Source of the DNA: Spirochaetales bacterium
GTDB taxonomy: Bacteria > Spirochaetota > Spirochaetia > Treponematales > Treponemataceae
DNA length: 64,000 nucleotides
Assembly (NCBI GenBank): GCA_030540405.1
Contig: JAUNWH010000005.1
Span: 1-64,000, forward strand
Direction of reading: 5' to 3'
The stretch's first letter is position 1; each line of letters opens with the position of its first letter. The notes beneath the pieces are model-generated. The model was not told the origin of the DNA, did not search any database, and saw nothing but the letters and a program-made list of their open reading frames with translations. Positions 37,099 to 45,878 of this stretch are shown piece after piece. The position numbers were made by a program, and so were the translations under genes.

Positions 37099-37710
37099 CT
37101 ATTTTATTATTGTCCAAATATGCGATGGAATACAAGGATTTATGTTCTTTATCCTAAAAAGTTCTGGCAGGTTTACAAATTCATAGCCGCGGGATTTTAA
37201 AACTGGAATAGCGGACTTCACCGCCTGTACTGTCGCATGATTTTCTTCCATTACGTGAAGAAGCACAATCTGTCCATCTTCCGCATATTTCAAAATATGC
37301 TCAGTTCTTTGTTCAGCAGTAATTTCAGGAATCCAGTCCTCGCAGCCTTTTCCACCAATAAAAGGAACTTTTATAGCCTCGTACATATTGTCGCTTACAC
37401 TGATATAAGGCGGACGGAAAAATTCGCTTCTTTTACCGATGCACTTTTCGATAAGAGATTCTGTTTTTTCATATTCGTCACGAATCATGGCAATGCTCAT
37501 TTTTGACATATCGGAATGCGTAAACGAATGATTTTGAATGTCGCATCCCATTTTAAATGCGCGCCTTACAACTTTTTCAGACTCTTCGTCAATCTTGTTT
37601 CCGACTAAAAAAAATGACGCCGGAATCCCATTAAATTCAAGAACATCCAGCATGTCTGTCATAACATTTGCATTAGGTCCGTCATCAAACGAAAGCGTTA
37701 TATGCTTCAT
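37099..37710 (-). CDS. Polysaccharide deacetylase (NodB/CE4 domain)
   Basis: 203 residues, essentially a bare NodB domain. Motif 1 TLSFDDGPN holds the catalytic and metal Asp, motif 2 HSFTHSDMS the metal His pair, motif 3 RPPYISVSD, and a late LLHVME His. CE4 enzymes remove N- or O-acetyl groups from chitin-oligomers, peptidoglycan or xylan. There is no signal peptide, so it may act in the cytoplasm or leave by another route. A TATAAT lies about 40 bases upstream (37748-37753). Confidence 0.85.
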   Translation of the reverse strand: MKHITLSFDDGPNANVMTDMLDVLEFNGIPASFFLVGNKIDEESEKVVRRAFKMGCDIQNHSFTHSDMSKMSIAMIRDEYEKTESLIEKCIGKRSEFFRPPYISVSDNMYEAIKVPFIGGKGCEDWIPEITAEQRTEHILKYAEDGQIVLLHVMEENHATVQAVKSAIPVLKSRGYEFVNLPELFRIKNINPCIPSHIWTIIK

Positions 37711-37785
37711 AAACTTCTTTTGTACTCTCCAAATGAAAAGACGCTTTATTATACAAAATTCCAGCGGAAAACGAGCTGCCCCGCG

Positions 37786-38508
37786 CTAATTTCTTACGAA
37801 TATAACAAGGTCGCCCTTTTGTTTTCTTGCTTCAAAAGTGTAGTTTTTTCCATTCCTTGAAACGATTGCAAAATACCTAAAGTTATGAAGTGTTTTTTCA
37901 ATAGGAGAATCCAAGTCTTCTGAATCATTATATTCTTTCAGAGCAACACCGCCGGCTCTTTTCCAGTCTTTATCCTTGTAATCAGAAGCATAAACCGCAA
38001 AAGAAATTCCATAGTCGTCAGTAAGGTTTACAAACTCTATTTCGTCATAAAATCTTCCTTTTATATTGCCTGAATCAATTATAAACGCAGATTCAAGCTC
38101 CTTTTCAAAACTGGATTCAGAATCTGGCATTACACAAATGCAAAGGTCATTGTCAATTTTCTGCGCACGGTAATTGTAAGATTTATGATTTTTAGGAACT
38201 ACTGCAAAATACTGAATTTGAGAGATGCGGTCTTCCATGCGGGAATCTATATCTTCTGAATCGTAAAAATCCTTTAAAAATGCGCTTCCATAGAACTGCC
38301 AGGAGGAATTTTTGCTATCATAATAATAAACTTCAAAGCCAAGCTGCTCGTCTGTTTCATTTATAAGTTTTACATCTTCTCTTGCTTTTCCGGCTACAGA
38401 AGCGGCATCAAGAACAAACGCGTTTTCAGCATTTAGATTAAAATCAGGAGCCTGAGCAAAACAAGCAGAACTAAAAATCAGGCAGATAAAAAAAACAGTC
38501 TTTTTCAT
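37786..38508 (-). CDS. Secreted protein with an internal duplication
   Basis: 240 residues. A signal peptide (1-18, ending CFAQA) precedes two homologous halves of about 100 residues (about 29-125 and 137-240). Each half carries an FVLDA/FIIDS start, a variable Asp-rich stretch with YDSEDIDS or YNDSEDLDS, and IQYFAVVPKN or FRYFAIVSRN. I do not recognise the family. The repeated Asp-Ser-Glu-Asp motif could bind a metal, which is inference. GGGAGG precedes the ATG. Confidence 0.7.
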   Translation of the reverse strand: MKKTVFFICLIFSSACFAQAPDFNLNAENAFVLDAASVAGKAREDVKLINETDEQLGFEVYYYDSKNSSWQFYGSAFLKDFYDSEDIDSRMEDRISQIQYFAVVPKNHKSYNYRAQKIDNDLCICVMPDSESSFEKELESAFIIDSGNIKGRFYDEIEFVNLTDDYGISFAVYASDYKDKDWKRAGGVALKEYNDSEDLDSPIEKTLHNFRYFAIVSRNGKNYTFEARKQKGDLVIFVRN

Positions 38509-38633
38509 TATGTTCCTCCCGTAAATAATTCTTTTCTTACTGATTGAAATTTAACATTTCTAAAAAAGTTACGCAAGAAAACAATATACATTCTGCGCAA
38601 CAAGATTTACCATGTCTATTTTAAAACTCTGTC

Positions 38634-38662
38634 TTTAAAATCAAAGTATTCTATGATACAAT
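38634..38662 (+). promoter_or_regulatory. Promoter giving a leaderless MinD-like mRNA
   Basis: TTTAAA (38634-38639), 17 bases, then an extended -10 TG-A-TACAAT (38657-38662). The ATG follows after exactly six bases and no Shine-Dalgarno is present. The predicted start point is the A of the ATG. Confidence 0.6.
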
Positions 38663-38668
38663 TGCATT

Positions 38669-39820
38669 ATGCAGATTATTCCAGTAGCAAGCGGCAAAGG
38701 CGGCGTTGGAAAAAGCCTTTTAAGCGCAAACCTTGCAATTGCCCTAGGTCAGGCAGGCAAAAAAGTTCTTCTCATTGACTTGGATTTGGGAGCTTCAAAC
38801 CTTCATCTTGTAATAGGCCATCCTAATCCAAAAGCAGGAATCGGCACGTTTCTTACAGGCGAAAGCAAATTTGAAGACATAATTTGCCCGACAGACTACG
38901 ACAATGTAAGTTTTATTGCAGGCGACTCTGAAATCCCGGGTCTTACTTCGCTCAAAGTCAGCCAGAAAAACGAGCTTATAAAAAGCTTCAATAAACAGGA
39001 ATCTAAATTCGACTATCTTATTCTGGACTTGGGAGCGGGAACTCATCTTACAATTCTTGATATGTTCCTTCTTTCTCCGCAGGGAATTGTTGTTACAGCT
39101 CCGACCGTTACCGCCACACTGAACGGCTACCTTTTCCTTAAGAATGTAATGTTCCGCATGATGTACAACACTTTCAAAAAAGGAAGCGCGGGCTACAAAT
39201 ATCTTGAATCTCTAAAAAAAGATTCACTTTCGCTCCAGAGGCTTTATATTCCTAAGCTTGTTGAAATTCTTGAAAAAGAAGACCCAGATGGAACAGCATT
39301 GTTCAAAAAGCGCATAAATGAATTCCATCCGCGGCTCGTGCTTAATATGATAGACGACCCAAAGGATGCAGACAGAGCACAAAGAATCCGCCGTTCATGC
39401 CAGCAGTATCTGGATTTGGACTTGGATCATCTTGGCGTAATTTACCGCGACACTTTGCAGGACAAAGCTCTTTCTTCAAGGCTGCCGGTCATTGTCTACA
39501 AGCCGCAGTCAATTATAGGACAAGCAATCTACAGAATCGCGGAAAAAATAATTCAGTCTGAAACTTTAAAGTTCGACGACAGCTACGACATAACTCAGGC
39601 CTCGGACACTTCATTTGAAATTGCCACGGAAGAAGCCAACGATGACTTTGGACAGAAAATGGCTTACATAGAAGAGCTTGCTGGAACTGGCGCGCTTACT
39701 GCCGGGGAACTTGCGGAAACTTTAAAGCAGCAGCAGTACGAGCTTACAAGGTTAAAAAACGAAAACAATCTATTAAAGAAAAAGCTTCTGGAAGCGGCGG
39801 CAAAAGGCTTCAAGGTGTAA
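38669..39820 (+). CDS. MinD/FlhG-like P-loop ATPase
   Basis: 383 residues. The deviant Walker A GKGGVGKS begins at residue 9, with the switch I region DLDLGASNLH and the Walker B-like DYLILDLGAG. A C-terminal segment (about 345-375) is coiled-coil-like (LAETLKQQQYELTRLKNENN). It resembles the FlhG/MinD group that sets flagellar number or cell-pole placement, relevant to spirochaete periplasmic flagella, but no flagellar gene is nearby. It heads a plus-strand unit with lgt and a methyltransferase. Confidence 0.85.
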   Translation: MQIIPVASGKGGVGKSLLSANLAIALGQAGKKVLLIDLDLGASNLHLVIGHPNPKAGIGTFLTGESKFEDIICPTDYDNVSFIAGDSEIPGLTSLKVSQKNELIKSFNKQESKFDYLILDLGAGTHLTILDMFLLSPQGIVVTAPTVTATLNGYLFLKNVMFRMMYNTFKKGSAGYKYLESLKKDSLSLQRLYIPKLVEILEKEDPDGTALFKKRINEFHPRLVLNMIDDPKDADRAQRIRRSCQQYLDLDLDHLGVIYRDTLQDKALSSRLPVIVYKPQSIIGQAIYRIAEKIIQSETLKFDDSYDITQASDTSFEIATEEANDDFGQKMAYIEELAGTGALTAGELAETLKQQQYELTRLKNENNLLKKKLLEAAAKGFKV

Positions 39821-39826
39821 AACAAA

Positions 39827-40828
39827 ATGCTAAATTCTCTTTTATATATAAAATATCCGTCTTGGATTCACCCGGAGCTTTTTCCTGGAGTTCCGCTTTT
39901 GGGGCTTGTGCGCTGGTACGGTCTTATGTACATAATCGCCTTTGGAACAGCTTTTTATATTCTGCGGAAAATCCAGCGTGAAGGCGCATTGGACACGCCG
40001 GATTCAAAGACAACAGAAGACGACATTTTTAGCTTTATTGCATTCGGAATTATTTTTCTTTTGGCAGGCGCGCGGATTTTTTCAACGCTCGTATACGACA
40101 CTTCGGGGCTTTACTGGAAAAAGCCTTGGCTGATTTTCTGGCCGTTCGACACAGTTACAAAAAAATTCACCGGGCTTGCCGGAATGTCCTACCACGGCGG
40201 ATTTCTTGGCGGACTTATAGGAATGCTGCTATGGTGCAAAAAACACAAGAAGCCTGCTTTAAAATGGATTGACGCAATGGCAGTTGCAATTCCGCTTGGC
40301 TACACTTTTGGGCGAATCGGAAACTTTATGAACGGCGAGCTTTACGGCAGAATAACAAAAGCTCCCTGGGGAATTGTTTTTCCACGCGCAGAAACTTTTT
40401 CTTCAAGCTTGGACTGGGTAAAGGAATTTGCCTCTTCAATAGGAATGTCTCTTGACGGAGCAAGGCTTGTAAATCTTCCGCGGCATCCAAGCCAGCTTTA
40501 TGAGGCGCTTTTTGAAGGACTTCTGCTTTTTGCTCTTATCTGGTGTTTGCGGAAGAAAAAACCTTTCGACGGATTCCTTACAGCTTGCTACACAATTGGC
40601 TACGGATTTGTGCGGTTCTTTATAGAATATTTCCGCGAGCCAGACGCAGATATTGGATACAGAATTTCTGCAACAAAAGACGCTGCAATTTATACAAACA
40701 CTTCTCTATTAAACCTTAGCACAGGACAAATTTTCTGCCTTATGATGATTGCAGGCGGAACACTCATGATTTTTATCCTTGCAATGCTGAACAAAAAAAA
40801 TGACGGAAATAGAAAAGCACTACAATAA
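39827..40828 (+). CDS. lgt: Prolipoprotein diacylglyceryl transferase
   Basis: 333 residues with about seven membrane spans. VRWYGLMYIIAF near the N-terminus, YHGGFLGGLIGM with the catalytic-site His, and the signature GRIGNFMNGELYGR are all present, with HPSQLYEALFEG and the late YFREPDADIG. It moves diacylglycerol onto the lipobox Cys of prolipoproteins such as the two encoded in this window. It follows the MinD-like gene by six bases and overlaps the methyltransferase by 29. Confidence 0.95.
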   Translation: MLNSLLYIKYPSWIHPELFPGVPLLGLVRWYGLMYIIAFGTAFYILRKIQREGALDTPDSKTTEDDIFSFIAFGIIFLLAGARIFSTLVYDTSGLYWKKPWLIFWPFDTVTKKFTGLAGMSYHGGFLGGLIGMLLWCKKHKKPALKWIDAMAVAIPLGYTFGRIGNFMNGELYGRITKAPWGIVFPRAETFSSSLDWVKEFASSIGMSLDGARLVNLPRHPSQLYEALFEGLLLFALIWCLRKKKPFDGFLTACYTIGYGFVRFFIEYFREPDADIGYRISATKDAAIYTNTSLLNLSTGQIFCLMMIAGGTLMIFILAMLNKKNDGNRKALQ

Positions 40829-41576
40829 GCACAAGGAAGAAAACAGGCTTTTGACACGGCACGGAAAAGTTGAATTCGCTGTCGCAATGAAATACATCCA
40901 CGAATTTCTTCCTGCGCAAAACAAGCAGTTTTTTAAGATTGCAGACATTGGAGCAGGAACAGGAAGATATTCAGTTGCGCTTGCAAAAGAAGGCTTTGAC
41001 GTTACAGCGGTGGAGCTTGTAAAGCATAACCTTGAAATACTTGAATCCAAGCATGAACACGTAAAGTGCTGGCCGGGAAATGCGCTTAACCTTAGCTTTT
41101 TACCAGATGAAACTTTTGACGCGACAATTCTTTTTGGGCCGCTTTATCATCTTCATAAGGAAGAAGAAAAACTTACGGCTCTAAAGGAAGCGCGCAGAAT
41201 AACAAAAAAAGGCGGAACAATTTTTGCCGCGTATCTTTTAAACGAATACAGCATCCTTTCATATTGTTTTACACAAAACAGAATTCTTGAGCTCATAAAA
41301 AGCGGAAATGTTTCCAAAGACTTTCACATCGTGCCAAAAGAAAACGAACTTTACGATTACGTTCGCTTAGAAGATATTGACCGGCTGAATAATTTAAGCG
41401 GACTAAAGCGGATAAAAATATTTTCTCCGGACGGACCTGCGGACTTTATGCGCAAAGAACTTAACGCAATGTCAGAAGAAACTTTTGAAAAGTTCATTGA
41501 ATACCAGATTTGCAATGCGGAACGCCCAGAACTTTTAGGCGCAGGCTCCCACATTGTAGATGTTTTAGAAAACTAA
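40800..41576 (+). CDS. Class I SAM-dependent methyltransferase
   Basis: 258 residues. Motif I IADIGAGTGRYSVALA (about 47-62) binds SAM, followed by VTAVELVKHNL and the FDATILFGPLYHL region. The substrate is unknown. The start lies inside the lgt 3' end, with no ribosome site, suggesting coupling to lgt. A link to lipoproteins is positional only. Confidence 0.8.
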   Translation: MTEIEKHYNKHKEENRLLTRHGKVEFAVAMKYIHEFLPAQNKQFFKIADIGAGTGRYSVALAKEGFDVTAVELVKHNLEILESKHEHVKCWPGNALNLSFLPDETFDATILFGPLYHLHKEEEKLTALKEARRITKKGGTIFAAYLLNEYSILSYCFTQNRILELIKSGNVSKDFHIVPKENELYDYVRLEDIDRLNNLSGLKRIKIFSPDGPADFMRKELNAMSEETFEKFIEYQICNAERPELLGAGSHIVDVLEN

Positions 41577-41605
41577 AAGACTAAATATTTAATTTTATAT
41601 TTTAC

Positions 41606-41707
41606 TGTCATTCCCATGCTACGACATAGGAATCTGTTATAAAATTTCAATAGATTATCAACCGAGTTTTTTTCAGAAACATCGCAGGGTCAAGCCCGAT
41701 AACGACA
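41606..41707. repeat. 102-bp repeat element, copy 1
   Basis: It begins TGTCATTCCCATGCT and ends GCCCGATAACGACA. It matches the copy at 55364-55465 over the full 102 bases with about ten substitutions. The ends form TGTCATT/AATGACA-type inverted repeats. Another partial repeat, with ATTCCTGTGCA and ACACAGGAATCT arms, follows to about 41760. The gap 41577-41801 holds no gene. Confidence 0.8.
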
Positions 41708-41801
41708 TAACATAATTCCTGTGCAGTACGCTGCAAGGCAAACGTTAACACAGGAATCTAACAGGGATAATGATACCCGCCACTAAGATAGCAAAGAAAT
41801 A

Positions 41802-42974
41802 TCAGTGATGGAAAAGCCTGATTCCTGTGAACGCCATAACCATATTGTATTTATCGCAGGTTTCAATAACATTGTCATCGCGGATTGAGCCACCCGGCTG
41901 AGCTATGACTTTTACTCCGCTTCTATGAGCGCGTTCAATGTTGTCTCCAAATGGGAAGAAAGCATCACTGCCCACTGCAACGTCAGTATTTTTTGCAATC
42001 CAGGCTTTGCGCTCTTCACGTGTAAACACGGCAGGCTTTTCAGCAAAGAAATTTTGCCACGTTCCTTCCGCCAGAACATCGTCATAGTCATCGCTTGTAT
42101 AAACATCGATTGTGTTGTCGCGGTCGGCTCTTTTTATATCAGCCTTGAATTTCAAATTTAAAACCTGAGGACTCTGTCTAAGCCACCATTTGTCTGCCTT
42201 GTCGCCAGCAAGACGTGTACAGTGAATACGGCTCTGCTGCCCAGCTCCAATTCCAATTGCCTGTCCGTCTTTTACATAGCAGACGCTGTTGGACTGAGTA
42301 TATTTCAAGATAATCAGGGAAATCAAAAGGTTGTCGCGCTCTTCTTTTGTGAGAGTTTTATTTTTTGTTACAATGTTTTTTAAGCAGTCGTCATCAAGTT
42401 TTATAAAGTTGTGTCCTTGCTCAAAAGTTACACCAAACACCTGCTTCTTTTCTATTTCAGCTGGAACATAATTTTCATCAATCTGAAGAACACAATATCC
42501 GCCTTTTTTCTTTGCCTTGAGAATTTCAAGAGCATCGTCATCATAACCCGGAGCAATTATTCCGTCAGAAACTTCTTTCTTTATTAAAAGAGCAGTTGCC
42601 TTGTCGCACTTGTCGCTAAGAGCAATAAAGTCTCCAAACGAAGACATTCTGTCTGCACCGCGGGCTCTTGCATAAGCGCACGCCAAAGGAGTAAGCTCAA
42701 CATCATCAGTGTAATAGATTTGCTTAAGAGTGCTACTCAAAGGGCGGCCAACCGCAGCTCCAGCAGGAGAAACGTGCTTAAAAGATGTTGCCGCAGGAAG
42801 TCCGGTTGCTTCTTTTAATTCCTTTACAAGCTGCCAGCCGTTAAGAGCATCAAGCAAGTTTATATATCCAGGTTTTCCATTTATAACAGTTACAGGAAGC
42901 TCGCCGTTTTCCATGTAAACTCTAGCCGGCTTTTGGTTTGGATTGCAACCATATTTCAATTCAAGTTCTTTCAT
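41802..42974 (-). CDS. purH: AICAR transformylase, stand-alone (PurH C-domain only)
   Basis: 390 residues from the ATG at 42974 (GGAG upstream). It covers the transformylase half of PurH: YGCNPNQKPARVY, SFKHVSPAGAAVG with the catalytic Lys-His pair, and QSRIHCTRLAGDKADKW. The late VGSDAFFPFGDNI to QPGGSIRDD region is intact. The IMP cyclohydrolase (MGS-type) domain is absent, so a separate enzyme must close the ring. It converts AICAR to FAICAR with 10-formyl-THF. AICAR is also the histidine by-product, and a his fusion gene lies next door. Confidence 0.9.
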   Translation of the reverse strand: MKELELKYGCNPNQKPARVYMENGELPVTVINGKPGYINLLDALNGWQLVKELKEATGLPAATSFKHVSPAGAAVGRPLSSTLKQIYYTDDVELTPLACAYARARGADRMSSFGDFIALSDKCDKATALLIKKEVSDGIIAPGYDDDALEILKAKKKGGYCVLQIDENYVPAEIEKKQVFGVTFEQGHNFIKLDDDCLKNIVTKNKTLTKEERDNLLISLIILKYTQSNSVCYVKDGQAIGIGAGQQSRIHCTRLAGDKADKWWLRQSPQVLNLKFKADIKRADRDNTIDVYTSDDYDDVLAEGTWQNFFAEKPAVFTREERKAWIAKNTDVAVGSDAFFPFGDNIERAHRSGVKVIAQPGGSIRDDNVIETCDKYNMVMAFTGIRLFHH

Positions 42975-43005
42975 ATTAAACTCCAAAATTATTTAGTTTC
43001 TTAAC

Positions 43006-43074
43006 TGTCATTCTCGTGCTTGACACGGGAATCTTGTACAGAATATTGATTATCCGGTCAAGCCGGATAATGAC
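43006..43074. repeat. Dispersed palindromic repeat
   Basis: It starts TGTCATTCTCGTGCT with GACACGGGAATCTT, then carries the perfect palindrome ATTATCCGG-5-CCGGATAAT (43049-43071) and ends AATGAC. It has the same architecture as the 102-bp element but is shorter. It lies between the purH and his fusion genes. Confidence 0.75.
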
Positions 43075-43116
43075 GTAAAATTACAAAACTTGGCATTCAA
43101 ATTTTTTTAGAAACTT

Positions 43117-44412
43117 TTATTTTTTATGTCTTCTGTCAAGCTCGTTGTAAACGTCCTGCCAAGTTACGCCTTCTTTGTACATAAGGACGCTTGCAAAATA
43201 AAGAAGATCAGCAGCTTCCCAGATTACTTCATCTTTTCCTTCCGCCTCTGTAAGCTCTTCTGCTTCTTCCATTATTTTTTCGCGCACACGCTTGTCATTT
43301 AAAGTCGCAGTGTAGCTGCCCGGACGCGGATTTGCAAATCGTTCTGCAATTGTTCCGTAAAGACGTTCCATGCTGCTTTTTTCATCAGCCTCGCTAGAAA
43401 AACAGCTAAAGCTTCCTGTGTGGCAAACTCCTCCGTGCGGAATAACGGTCGCAAGAATTGTGTCCCGATCGCAATCAGCTCTCATTTTTACAAGCTCAAG
43501 GAAATGTCCGGAAGTTTCGCCTTTTGTCCAAAGAGTATTTCTTGTGCGGCTAAAGAAAGTAATTTTTCCAAGCTCAAAAGTTTTTTCCAAAGCTTCCTTG
43601 TTTGAATATCCCATCATAAGAACTTCACCGGCTGGACTTTGGGCAATAACAGGAACCATTCCGTCTGTCTTTTCCCAGTCAATGCAGTTTATAAAGCTTT
43701 CCTTAAGATTTACAGCTCCAGTATACAAAGCCATTCCAAGCTGAACATCGCAATGAAGTTTTTCAAGCTGAACAATCTGCTCAAGGGAATTTACTCCACC
43801 GGCGGCAACAACACGGCATTTTACAGAGTCACGGAGCTGCTTTACCATCTCCATATTTGTTCCCTGCATACAGCCTTCTTTTTCCACGCAAGTAAACAAA
43901 AGCTCGGATGAGTATTTTTCAGCTTCACGCGCGCCTTCAATCAAAGAAATGTCCGCTGTTTCTGTCCAGCCTTTTACTGCGATTTTTCCATTTATTGCGT
44001 CTACTGAAATTATAATGCGTTGTTTTCCAATTGAAGAAGCAAGCTCGTCAAGGAATTCTGTGTTAAGAATTGAGCCGCCGTTTTTTCTGTCAAGATTCCA
44101 AGCCGCAGAGCCAATTATAACTTTTTCAGCTCCAAGAGAAACAAGCTCGCGTGCTTTTTTTACAGTTCTGATTCCGCCGCCAACACGGACATTTCCCTTG
44201 CGCAAAAGAGACTTTAAAAGCTCTGTGTTCGCAGTGTTTCCTTTTTCGTCAGTATTTCCCAAAGCCGCATCCAAATCTATAACTGCGACTTCGCCATATT
44301 TATTGAATTCTGAAATCAATGAGTCGGCATCATCACGCTGAAGAACAAGATCTTTTCCGTTTTTCAGCTGAACAACATGGCCGCCTTTTAAATCTATAGA
44401 AGAAATTACCAT
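43117..44412 (-). CDS. HisA-HisI-HisE trifunctional histidine biosynthesis fusion
   Basis: 431 residues. Residues 1-240 are a HisA-type beta/alpha barrel (SIDLKGGHVVQL, VRVGGGIRTVKKA, VDAINGKIAVKGW, VVAAGGVNSLEQ). About 245-345 is phosphoribosyl-AMP cyclohydrolase HisI (LMMGYSNKEALEKT, SRTRNTLWTKGETSGH, DCDRDTILATV, CHTGSFSCF). About 350-431 is HisE (GSYTATLNDKRVREKIMEEAEELTEA, WEAADLLYFASVLM). These are steps 4, 3 and 2 of the pathway. HisIE fusion is common; joining HisA to it is unusual. No other his gene is in the window. The mRNA is predicted leaderless. Confidence 0.92.
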   Translation of the reverse strand: MVISSIDLKGGHVVQLKNGKDLVLQRDDADSLISEFNKYGEVAVIDLDAALGNTDEKGNTANTELLKSLLRKGNVRVGGGIRTVKKARELVSLGAEKVIIGSAAWNLDRKNGGSILNTEFLDELASSIGKQRIIISVDAINGKIAVKGWTETADISLIEGAREAEKYSSELLFTCVEKEGCMQGTNMEMVKQLRDSVKCRVVAAGGVNSLEQIVQLEKLHCDVQLGMALYTGAVNLKESFINCIDWEKTDGMVPVIAQSPAGEVLMMGYSNKEALEKTFELGKITFFSRTRNTLWTKGETSGHFLELVKMRADCDRDTILATVIPHGGVCHTGSFSCFSSEADEKSSMERLYGTIAERFANPRPGSYTATLNDKRVREKIMEEAEELTEAEGKDEVIWEAADLLYFASVLMYKEGVTWQDVYNELDRRHKK

Positions 44413-44418
44413 GCGCTG

Positions 44419-44447
44419 ATTTTACCAAAAAAAAATGACTGTTACAA
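44419..44447 (-). promoter_or_regulatory. Promoter giving a leaderless his-fusion mRNA
   Basis: TTGTAA (44442-44447), 17 bases, TAAAAT (44419-44424), then six bases (CAGCGC) to the ATG at 44412. There is no Shine-Dalgarno. The -35 overlaps the pyrC stop codon. Confidence 0.6.
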
Positions 44448-45779
44448 TGATGAAAAAACAATGTTTCCGTTGAAGAAAGTTTTCTTTATAAAACCAAAAA
44501 GCTTTTTTCCTTCAAGCGGAGTGAATTTTCCTTTGCTTGCGAATTTCTGGCCGCGAACAGTCCACTGTTTTTCCAAGTCAACAAGGACAAGATTCGCGGC
44601 AAATCCTTCTTTTAAAAGGCCTTCATTTTTTAAGCCAAGAATTTTTGCTGGGTTTGCGCTCATAAGCTCTGAAAGTTTTTTTAAGCTCATTCCATGTTCT
44701 TTTACGAGCATTGTATAGCAGGCAGAAAATGCAGTTTCAAGTCCGCTGAATCCCGGACTGCCGTTTTTCTTGTCCAAGGCTGTATGAGGCGCATGGTCGG
44801 TTGCAATGCAGTTCGCAGTTCCGTCTTTTAAAGCCTGAATCAAAGCAAGTCTGTCATTTTCTGAACGCAACGGAGGATTTACAATATTGAAAATGCCGGG
44901 AGCTTTTTCTCCGTTCATAAAAATATGATGAGGCGTAATTTCAAAAGTTACGTCAACTCCTTCCTGGCGCGCTTTTTTTGCGGCTTCTACACAAGCGGCA
45001 GTGCTCACGTGGCAAAGGTGAATATGGCAGCCGGCATCTTTTGCAAGCCTAAGATTTCTAAAAGTCGCAGTATCTTCTGCGCAAGCCAAAATTGAATCGG
45101 CTTTTCTTAAATTATTTGCAGCTTCTTTTTTTTCAGCAGGCGAAACATTTTCCTTTGAAAGAAGTTCCAACGCTGCTTTTCTAAACGGACGCGCGCTTTC
45201 TGCCAAAAAAGGATCTTCGCAGTGGCACGAAACAACAATATTTTTCTTAGCGGCAATTTTCATCGCTTCAAGCATAACAGAGCTGCTGCAAACTTCTTTT
45301 CCGTCTTCGCTTATAACTGGAACTTTTTTTGTGTCAAGAGATTCAAGATGGCTTATAGTTTTTCCGTCGAAATCCTTGGTAATTGAAACAGCCTGAATTG
45401 TCCTGCACCGCCCGAATTCAAAAGCTTTTTTATTATTAAGTTCCGCTTGCTCTTGACTTGAAACTACAGGATTTGTATTCGGCATAAGAACGCAAGTGGA
45501 AAATCCTCCAGCTGCCGCCGCGGAAGAGCCAGTTTCAATATCCTCTTTTTGAGTAAGCCCTGGATCTCTAAAATGCGAGTGCATATCAATGAATGAAGGC
45601 AAAACACAAAGTCCTTTCGCATCGAACTTGGAAACAGAATCATCATTTAAAAGTTTTTTTAGAGAAGCTTTGTCTGGGAATGATTTTATTTTTCCGTCAG
45701 CTAAAAGAACTGCGGCATTTTTTTTATCAACATTGGCGTCAACAAGCCGGGCATTAAAAATCAAAACTGCATTTTGCAT
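44442..45779 (-). CDS. pyrC: Dihydroorotase (class I)
   Basis: 445 residues from the ATG at 45779. The metal motif DMHSHFRDPG, the NTNPVV region, the second metal His in VVSCHCEDP, and ATDHAPH are all present. It closes carbamoyl-aspartate to dihydroorotate in pyrimidine synthesis. An ATG at 45803 is in frame, but a TATAAT lies between the two, so the inner start is preferred. Confidence 0.93.
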   Translation of the reverse strand: MQNAVLIFNARLVDANVDKKNAAVLLADGKIKSFPDKASLKKLLNDDSVSKFDAKGLCVLPSFIDMHSHFRDPGLTQKEDIETGSSAAAAGGFSTCVLMPNTNPVVSSQEQAELNNKKAFEFGRCRTIQAVSITKDFDGKTISHLESLDTKKVPVISEDGKEVCSSSVMLEAMKIAAKKNIVVSCHCEDPFLAESARPFRKAALELLSKENVSPAEKKEAANNLRKADSILACAEDTATFRNLRLAKDAGCHIHLCHVSTAACVEAAKKARQEGVDVTFEITPHHIFMNGEKAPGIFNIVNPPLRSENDRLALIQALKDGTANCIATDHAPHTALDKKNGSPGFSGLETAFSACYTMLVKEHGMSLKKLSELMSANPAKILGLKNEGLLKEGFAANLVLVDLEKQWTVRGQKFASKGKFTPLEGKKLFGFIKKTFFNGNIVFSSL

Positions 45780-45785
45780 AGACTC

Positions 45786-45814
45786 ATTATAAAATGAATC
45801 CATGCAAACTACAA
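45786..45814 (-). promoter_or_regulatory. pyrC: Promoter giving a leaderless pyrC mRNA
   Basis: TTGTAG (45809-45814), 17 bases, perfect TATAAT (45786-45791), then six bases to the ATG at 45779. The -35 is weak. There is no strong ribosome site. Confidence 0.5.
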
Positions 45815-45839
45815 GATTGAATTAATGATTGTAATTTGG

Positions 45840-45866
45840 ATTATCAGGTCAAGCCTGATAATGACA
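45840..45866. repeat. Dispersed palindromic repeat
   Basis: Perfect 9-bp palindrome ATTATCAGG-5-CCTGATAAT then GACA, the same unit as at 36952, 43049 and the end of the 102-bp elements. It lies between pyrC and the GGDEF-EAL gene, 12 bases past the latter's stop. Confidence 0.75.
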
Positions 45867-45878
45867 GCAATCAATTTA

